Assembly (NCBI RefSeq): GCF_031624395.1 | Contig: NZ_JAMQON010000006.1 | Coordinates: 124,001-188,000 of the forward strand | DNA length: 64,000 nt | DNA from: Halomicroarcula saliterrae | Lineage (GTDB): Archaea > Halobacteriota > Halobacteria > Halobacteriales > Haloarculaceae | Direction of reading: 5' to 3' | Shown here: piece after piece, positions 58,700 through 64,000 of the stretch | Layout of the letters: every line of letters starts with the position of its first letter | Position numbering within the stretch: position 1 is the stretch's first letter | Program-made: the position numbers and the translations under genes | The notes under the pieces: model-generated | Database searches by the model: none | The model's input: only the letters and a program-made list of their open reading frames with translations | What the model was told of the DNA's origin: nothing

Positions 58700-59728
58700 A
58701 TGAGTCGGCTGCGAAATATATGGTTGCTCGTCCCGCGGCCACTCGCACGGGTCCCGGCCGACCTGGCAGCAGTCGGCGTGCTGGTACTCGCCACCAACGT
58801 ACTGGTGTTTCTCCCAGTACTCCGGGACACTCCACTTCGCGTACTCGTCGGCATTCCACTGGTGCTGTTCGCGCCCGGATACGCCCTACTCGCGGCCCTG
58901 TTTCCCGAATCGGGACTGGAAAAATCGTCCGTGAGAGACGACAGCGAACCCAAGCTGGACTCCCCAGCGGAGGGCGTCAGCATCGGGGGACTGGAGCGGG
59001 TGGCCCTATCGCTGGGACTGAGTATCGCCGTCGTGGCGCTCGCGGGGCTGTTGTTGAACTACACCCCGTGGGGAATCAGGTCAGTACCCATCATGGTCGC
59101 TCTCTCCGGATTTACGCTATCGTTCACCGGTATCGCCGTCCGTCGCCGGTGGGTGATACCGGAAGCGGACCGGTTTCGGGTTCCGTACCGAGACTGGTAC
59201 GCGCGTGCCCGAGCGGAATTCGTCGCTCCCGACTCACAGACCGACCTCGTCCTCAACGTGGGGCTCGTGGTGAGCGTGTTACTGTTAGCCACGAGCGTCG
59301 GATACGCCGTCTCCGTCCCACAGGAGGGCGAATCCTTCTCGGAGTTCTATCTGGTCACGGAGAACGAGTCCGGGCAACTGGTCGCCGACGACTATCCCAC
59401 CGAGTTCGACCGCGGCCAGCCGCGGTCGCTGGTAGTGGGCATCAGCAACAACGAACACGAGCAGACGTCGTACACAGTCATCGTCCAGTTACAGCGTGTC
59501 ACGCGGTTGGACAACGAGACCCGCATAGACGAATCGACGCAGCTGGCTCGGTACCAACCCACGCTGGCACACAACGAGACGTGGACACGACAACACTCGG
59601 TCGCCCCGGAGACGACCGGCAGTGGCCTCCGGCTCCGGTATCTGCTCTACCGCGGTCAGGTCGACGAGCCTATCGACCGCTCGGCCGCCTATCGAAAACT
59701 CCACCTCTGGGTGGACGTGACTCAGTAG
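58700..59728 (+). CDS. DUF1616 membrane protein (second copy)
   Basis: 342 residues. Helices LAAVGVLVLATNVLVFLPVL, RVLVGIPLVLFAPGYALLAALF and two more near residues 95-145, then a helix at about 185-205, and an extracellular beta domain beginning EFYLVTENESGQLVADDYPTEF. The PGYA motif and ectodomain parallel those at 15675-16622. It carries several N-x-S/T sites in the ectodomain, suggesting it is glycosylated. Confidence 0.82.
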   Translation: MSRLRNIWLLVPRPLARVPADLAAVGVLVLATNVLVFLPVLRDTPLRVLVGIPLVLFAPGYALLAALFPESGLEKSSVRDDSEPKLDSPAEGVSIGGLERVALSLGLSIAVVALAGLLLNYTPWGIRSVPIMVALSGFTLSFTGIAVRRRWVIPEADRFRVPYRDWYARARAEFVAPDSQTDLVLNVGLVVSVLLLATSVGYAVSVPQEGESFSEFYLVTENESGQLVADDYPTEFDRGQPRSLVVGISNNEHEQTSYTVIVQLQRVTRLDNETRIDESTQLARYQPTLAHNETWTRQHSVAPETTGSGLRLRYLLYRGQVDEPIDRSAAYRKLHLWVDVTQ

Positions 59729-59734
59729 ACACAT

Positions 59735-59743
59735 ATTTTTATT
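59735..59743 (+). promoter_or_regulatory. TATA box of the DUF457-like gene
   Basis: TTTTTATTT lies about 25-30 bases before the ATG at 59767, the usual leaderless spacing. Confidence 0.45.
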
Positions 59744-59766
59744 TGCGGTGTCGAGAAGTGGTATAA

Positions 59767-60294
59767 ATGAGGCCGGTAGAGCACTTCGCCGTCGCTGTGA
59801 TTCCAGTCCTCGTATACACCGTTGTTCGTCACCGCCGGCTCCCGTCCGGGCCGGGACTGCTACTGGTCTTGCTCGCGTCCCAGCTGCCCGACATCATCGA
59901 CAAACCGCTCGCCTGGACGTTCGGTATCATTCCCAGCGGGCGCATGCTGGCACACTCCGTGGTGGTCGCCGTCCCGATTCTCGTCGTGGGCACTGCCATC
60001 GCCGCCAGAAAAGGGGCTGGGCGTCGCGCCGTCCTGTTCAGTCTCGTCTATCTCGCACACATCGCGGGCGATTTCTATCAGCTACTCTGGAAGGGTCGGG
60101 ACGCGTACTTTTATCCGAACCTGTTCTGGCCGCTGATGGAAGCGAATCCGGACCTGAACCCGTCCTTCGCGGCGAACGCTCCGCCGAACGATATGTTCAT
60201 ACTGGTTTCGCTAGTGGTCTTCCCGCTGGTGGTACTGTACGGACTCGTCCACGTGGTTCTGTCCCGCCGACAGAATGGCGATTGGCACAGCTAG
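59767..60294 (+). CDS. DUF457/YdjM-like membrane hydrolase (second copy)
   Basis: 175 residues. Same layout as the gene at 19613: HFAVAVIPVLVYTVV, SQLPDIIDKPLAWTFGIIPSGRMLAHSVVVAVPIL and AHIAGDFYQLLW. The His/Asp positions (PDIIDKP, AHS, AHIAGD) are conserved between the copies and could bind metal. Substrate unknown. Confidence 0.8.
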   Translation: MRPVEHFAVAVIPVLVYTVVRHRRLPSGPGLLLVLLASQLPDIIDKPLAWTFGIIPSGRMLAHSVVVAVPILVVGTAIAARKGAGRRAVLFSLVYLAHIAGDFYQLLWKGRDAYFYPNLFWPLMEANPDLNPSFAANAPPNDMFILVSLVVFPLVVLYGLVHVVLSRRQNGDWHS

Positions 60295-60579
60295 GGACTG
60301 AAGAGAAAGCCCGACTGTCTGTCCCGGTGTTTTCACGAGCGGGAACTACTCCAGAACGTCTCGACTCGATGTCCGATAAATACTGTCTGGTCCGGTATTT
60401 AGGGGCTCTCAGCACGTCTTTACCGATGGCAGGTAGTTACCGCGTGGTAACACGATGGGGTGATGTTGATTATTAGCCACCACGTACTTATGTCGAGAAT
60501 TCCCCTAATACTATCCACGTCCGCAGTCGTAATATGGTAGTCTCAGTGCCAGAATCTGCCCTCCGGACTCGATAGCTAT
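60295..60579. other. AT-rich intergenic region
   Basis: About 285 bases between the DUF457-like gene and the beta-helix gene. It is AT-richer than its flanks, with several TATA-like stretches (GATTATTAG near 60468, CTAATACTATC near 60507). I see no gene or structured RNA. It probably holds the promoter of the following gene and the end of the previous transcript. Confidence 0.35.
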
Positions 60580-61881
60580 ATGTCAAAAGATAGCGAGCCG
60601 ACGAAAGAAGAGCTCGAAGCGAGGATTGCGGCGCTCGAACGGATAGTCGAGCGAGCGTTGCCGAGCCGGCGACAGGTACTCAAAGGCCTCGGCGTTCTTG
60701 GTGCAGGCGGGATATCGCTCGCAGCAAGCGGTTCGGCGGGTGCTTCCACGGGAGACGCGACACAGATCGGTACCCCCTCCGATAGACCGACCATCTACGC
60801 GGACGACATCGACGCGAACGCTCTCACTGTCGATACCGTCGAGAGCCACATCGACAACGGGACGAGAATCGTCCACGACGTATCTGAACTCCAGCGGACG
60901 CTAAACGATGCGGCCGATGCCGCCTCCGCGGACAGGCCACAGGCGGTCCATCTCGTCCCCGACAGGGTCTACGATATCACGGAGACGATAACCGTGCCCA
61001 GATTCGTCACTCTGTACAGTAACGCAGCTATCTTGCGCGTTCAAGAAGACAGAGACATCATCCGTATGGACGGAGGGAGCAGACAGGACGGTGTCTTGAA
61101 AATCAAGGTTCACGACTCGGTCAACTACAGTTCGGACGCGTTGAAGATATCCGCAGTCAGTTCACCCACAACACCGATTGCCAGGGCAGAATCAAACGTC
61201 GTTATCGGCGGTCCAGTGACCGTCGTCGGGTCCCGAAGCGGTGGCGCCGGCCTGGTTCTAGAAGGCGGTGACACATCCGGAAAGTACGTCACGCACTGCT
61301 ATCTCAACGTGGTTACGATTGCCGGATTCGACATCGGAATCGATGCTCGATCAGGTGCCAAAGGTAACGGATTTCTCAACAGCAACAAAGTTCCGAACTG
61401 TACCTTCCTGTTCTGCAACACGGCGATTCGACACACGGGAGCGTCCGAAGCGAAGGTACTGATCGGTGGGCACATTCAGGGCAGCAACGTCGATATCGGA
61501 GTCGATTCGTCAGATGCCGACGTCCCGATTACTGGCGGGTCAGTTCGATTTGACGGTCACTTCGAGGACGTTCACCAGACCAGATATCCCGTCCGCGGAG
61601 GCGATATGAAAATCACGACGAGGGGTGGCATTTCGAACTGGAACAGCGACGGTCAGAACTGGTCCGGGTTGGGGCTTGGCACCACTATCGACGGGTTCGG
61701 CTACGAAAGCTCGGACGCCGTGGAACCGCACCCGCGTAACTGGCGTCCCGGAGACATGGTAATCTTTCAGAACACTGCTGACGGCAGCGGCAGCGGGCTC
61801 TACGTACGGACCGCACAGTGGCAGATGGCAAAAATCAGTGATGCGCCGCCACAGCCAAACAACAACAGTCTCTTCGAGTAG
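60580..61881 (+). CDS. Tat-exported right-handed beta-helix protein
   Basis: 433 residues. A predicted coiled coil (TKEELEARIAALERIVERAL) precedes a twin-arginine signal (SRRQVLKGLGVLGAGGISLAASG; RR at 30-31) without a lipobox cysteine, so it is released or held otherwise. The rest shows beta-helix turns (ITVPRFVTLYSNAAILRV, SNVVIGGPVTVVGSRSGG, NKVPNCTFLFCNTAIRHTG). Its AT-richer codon use differs from the other glycan genes. It may act on or bind surface polysaccharide; no catalytic residues are assigned. Confidence 0.7.
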   Translation: MSKDSEPTKEELEARIAALERIVERALPSRRQVLKGLGVLGAGGISLAASGSAGASTGDATQIGTPSDRPTIYADDIDANALTVDTVESHIDNGTRIVHDVSELQRTLNDAADAASADRPQAVHLVPDRVYDITETITVPRFVTLYSNAAILRVQEDRDIIRMDGGSRQDGVLKIKVHDSVNYSSDALKISAVSSPTTPIARAESNVVIGGPVTVVGSRSGGAGLVLEGGDTSGKYVTHCYLNVVTIAGFDIGIDARSGAKGNGFLNSNKVPNCTFLFCNTAIRHTGASEAKVLIGGHIQGSNVDIGVDSSDADVPITGGSVRFDGHFEDVHQTRYPVRGGDMKITTRGGISNWNSDGQNWSGLGLGTTIDGFGYESSDAVEPHPRNWRPGDMVIFQNTADGSGSGLYVRTAQWQMAKISDAPPQPNNNSLFE

Positions 61882-61911
61882 CGCAGAACGACAGGCCCGC
61901 TGGGTGTCGGG

Positions 61912-63252
61912 TTACCGGTATCCGAGCGCTTCGAGCTGGTCCTGTACCATCGCCGACGCCTCGCCCTCGATATCCATGTCGTCCCAGCTGTCCGGAAGCT
62001 GTGCCACTAGCCGCTCCATGGTTTCCTCCGATAGCGTGTCGAACGTCTCGCCACCGGCGTCTTTCACTGTCGCGCCCAGCGTGATATCTCTCGTCTGAGA
62101 GCGAATCACCTTCTCGTTCCCCTGATATACCGCTTTTCGTTCCGTTCCGTACCGGGTCGCCTCACAGACGGTCGAGCGGTCCGACGGAATCCCCTCGAAC
62201 CAGCTGACACCGTCGAACGTCGGGTCCGTGATACCCACGCCGTCACAGATTGTGCGTGGGATATCCCTGCCGTTAGGCAAGCCGGCAAACGTCGGGCCGT
62301 CGCGTGACGGATGATGCACCGCTAGTGGCACTCGGGCGATCTCATCCAGCGGTGTGCCCCCGTGTCCGACACCGTAGTTCGGGCGCGAATCCGCGAACTG
62401 CTTGTCGAGTTCGTGGTTCTCCCACATGGCTTCGCCGTGGTCACCGACGACGACAACGAGCGTGTCGTCCAAGATTTCAGAGAGGTGTGATTCGAGGGTG
62501 TCCTCTACGTAGTCGAGCGCCGCTTGGTAGAGTCGGAGTCGTTGTTCGCGCCACTGAGGCGGTGCAGCACTGTAGTCCTCGGTGTACTTGTCCAGTTCGG
62601 CCAGTCCTTCGAGGGACGTATCGACGTCTCGGTTTCGGACGTACTCCTCCGGTGGCTCTATCGGGGCGTGCAGGTCACCGAGCTGCAGGTAGGCGTAGCT
62701 CAGCTCCCGATTGCGCCGCCAGCTTCGGTAGTCGGAGAGCACCGTTTCGGCGGGCGCGTCCCCGTAGACACGGTGGGACTGGTACCAGCCGTTGAGCGCG
62801 AGATACGGTGTGATGAACGCACTCCCGAGGTACGTCTCGTACCCCGCCGCTTCGAGCACCGCGGGGAGAGTCTCGGTGCCACCGTACTGCTTTGGAATGG
62901 CGAACGACTCGTCGTCCGGGTGCGTGTGCGCGACGGCGCCGTGTTCGTGCGGTGGGAGGCCAGTCTGCATCGACGTGACCGACGGAAACGTCCACGTCCC
63001 GGGAGCGACGGCTCTGGTGAAATCCAGCTGTAGGAGGTCCGGCGCAAAATCCGGTCGCAGCGCGTCGATAACCAGCACGACAACGTGGTCCGGTGCGTCG
63101 GGACCGGCCGTGGGCGACGCTGTCACCTCGTTCTGGTGCTTTTTGTCCGCCTGGCGCGAGAGATATCGATAGTACAGCGGACCGAAGTGAGTTTGCAAGT
63201 CTAACGGAGCCTTCTTCTGGGCTTTCCGAGCTAACTCGGTTATACGAGACAT
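61912..63252 (-). CDS. Sulfatase-like alkaline-phosphatase superfamily protein
   Basis: 446 residues. The metal-binding start VVVLVIDALRPDFAP, the nucleophile region VAPGTWTFPSVTSMQTGLPPHEHGAV, and the later VVVVGDHGEAMWEN are the three core motifs of the alkaline-phosphatase superfamily, sulfatase/phosphoglycerol-transferase branch. No signal peptide is visible, so it is probably cytoplasmic or membrane-peripheral. In glycan clusters such proteins add or remove sulfate or phosphate groups. It is divergent from the next gene. Confidence 0.85.
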   Translation of the reverse strand: MSRITELARKAQKKAPLDLQTHFGPLYYRYLSRQADKKHQNEVTASPTAGPDAPDHVVVLVIDALRPDFAPDLLQLDFTRAVAPGTWTFPSVTSMQTGLPPHEHGAVAHTHPDDESFAIPKQYGGTETLPAVLEAAGYETYLGSAFITPYLALNGWYQSHRVYGDAPAETVLSDYRSWRRNRELSYAYLQLGDLHAPIEPPEEYVRNRDVDTSLEGLAELDKYTEDYSAAPPQWREQRLRLYQAALDYVEDTLESHLSEILDDTLVVVVGDHGEAMWENHELDKQFADSRPNYGVGHGGTPLDEIARVPLAVHHPSRDGPTFAGLPNGRDIPRTICDGVGITDPTFDGVSWFEGIPSDRSTVCEATRYGTERKAVYQGNEKVIRSQTRDITLGATVKDAGGETFDTLSEETMERLVAQLPDSWDDMDIEGEASAMVQDQLEALGYR

Positions 63253-63392
63253 TCTCTCTAAAATTACGAAGGACCTCCGTCGTATTTATCGATGGCTACT
63301 TCGATGCGCTACTGGTAGTTTTTATTATATGTTTGCCCCTCTAAATTTAACTTCTATGGGGGAGATTGTACCGAAGTGAGGGAATCAGAAGT

Positions 63393-64000
63393 ATGTATAT
63401 CGTCCAATGGCTCCGGGAAAGCAAGGTGCGCATCCGACAGGACGGGATGACCGGTGCGAAGCGTTCATTGCAGCCAGTCAAGAACAAACTGATATCTCTG
63501 GGGGACGTTCTCACAGACTCCGGACGACCGATTTACGAGTTCGACTGGGACCTCCTCGTTATCCTCGACGCCTGTCGACTAGATCTGATGCGGGAAGTGG
63601 CAGACGAATACGAGTGGATCGAGGACCTCGGGTCGATACGGTCCGTCAACAGCGCGACCGCCGCCTGGATGCGGGATACGTTTGTCCAGTCGTATCGTGA
63701 AGAGATGGCTGAAACGTCGTACGTCTGTGGGAACCCGTTCAGCGAAAGCCAGTTACGGGCGGGCGATTTTGCGGAACTTGCCGAGATATGGCAGTCCGCA
63801 TGGGTGGAACCGGGAACGGTACCCCCAGAGGCGATTACCGACGAGACTATTCGGCGGATGCGTGATTCCGATACCGAGCGCGTCATCGCTCACTACATGC
63901 AGCCCCACTGTCCGTTCCTCGACGCTGACGACCTGAGCAAAGGGAAGGAACTGGACAATTTCGGCGATCAGGAGTGGCGAGATGTCTGGGAGAAACTGTC
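63393..64000 (+). CDS. Sulfatase-like protein, 3' end beyond the window
   Basis: An open frame from ATG 63393 (MYIVQWLRESKVRIRQ) runs to the end of the window, 202 codons so far. It shows FDWDLLVILDACRLDLMREVA, corresponding to the first metal-binding strand of the alkaline-phosphatase superfamily, then SIRSVNSATAAWM at the nucleophile position and a later HYMQPHCPFL. The catalytic end lies outside. It is divergent from the sulfatase-like gene at 61912, and the pair could act on the same glycan. Confidence 0.75.
   Translation, partial: MYIVQWLRESKVRIRQDGMTGAKRSLQPVKNKLISLGDVLTDSGRPIYEFDWDLLVILDACRLDLMREVADEYEWIEDLGSIRSVNSATAAWMRDTFVQSYREEMAETSYVCGNPFSESQLRAGDFAELAEIWQSAWVEPGTVPPEAITDETIRRMRDSDTERVIAHYMQPHCPFLDADDLSKGKELDNFGDQEWRDVWEKL

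Overview
The window comes from a haloarchaeal (class Halobacteria) chromosome or large replicon. The evidence is acidic proteins, high GC with strong G/C third positions, Tat-dependent lipoproteins with an SRR motif and lipobox, leaderless genes with a TATA box about 25-30 bases before the start codon, and many families known mainly from haloarchaea (amphi-Trp protein, DUF7512-like peptide, small zinc-ribbon proteins, rhodanese/metallo-beta-lactamase fusions). Long antisense open frames are common because of the base composition and are not annotated. I see no rRNA, tRNA or CRISPR array.

Left part (1-13.7 kb): the 3' end of a short-chain dehydrogenase, a large TFB-like protein with four cyclin-like segments and no zinc ribbon, an HtpX protease with a small membrane partner, zinc-finger and DUF1508 proteins, an AT-richer accessory patch (5.3-7.5 kb) with a DUF3800-like RNase H-fold gene and decayed coding sequence, then an ion-homeostasis group (amphi-Trp, FMN-binding protein, VIT1-like, DUF211, P2-type ATPase, K+ channel with RCK domains).

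13.67-15.6 kb holds a ParA-type partition locus. The gap before parA carries at least a dozen copies of a TCTGTnA element, rightward on the left side and leftward on the right side, which looks like a centromere/operator array.

15.7-39.5 kb is a surface-glycan cluster: several GT2 and GT4 glycosyltransferases (including a duplicated GT4/GT2 pair), a GT-C-like membrane protein, a Wzx-type flippase, an epimerase, a Gfo/Idh/MocA oxidoreductase, a FemAB/GNAT-like transferase, a PQQ-type sugar dehydrogenase lipoprotein, and two related beta-helix proteins, one translationally coupled to a LamG lipoprotein with a Thr-Pro repeat linker.

39.5-49.7 kb is a sulfur/persulfide and stress region: UspA, CBS protein, thioredoxin, TrmB-like regulator with three N-terminal cysteines, DUF7512-TauE, a PiT-family carrier, YeeE/DUF6691 pair, two rhodanese-MBL persulfide dioxygenases, TusA and a DsrE-type protein. 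A short palindrome (ACAATAYTGT) recurs in front of several of these genes.

49.9-64 kb: a tyrosine recombinase, a sugar-nucleotide epimerase, methylmalonyl-CoA epimerase, Nudix hydrolase, a DUF4129/DUF58/membrane-protein module, a second copy of a membrane-gene set (DUF1616, DUF457-like, plus a paralogous unknown) already seen at 15.7-20.2 kb, a third Tat-exported beta-helix protein, and two alkaline-phosphatase-superfamily (sulfatase-like) genes, the last cut by the window end.
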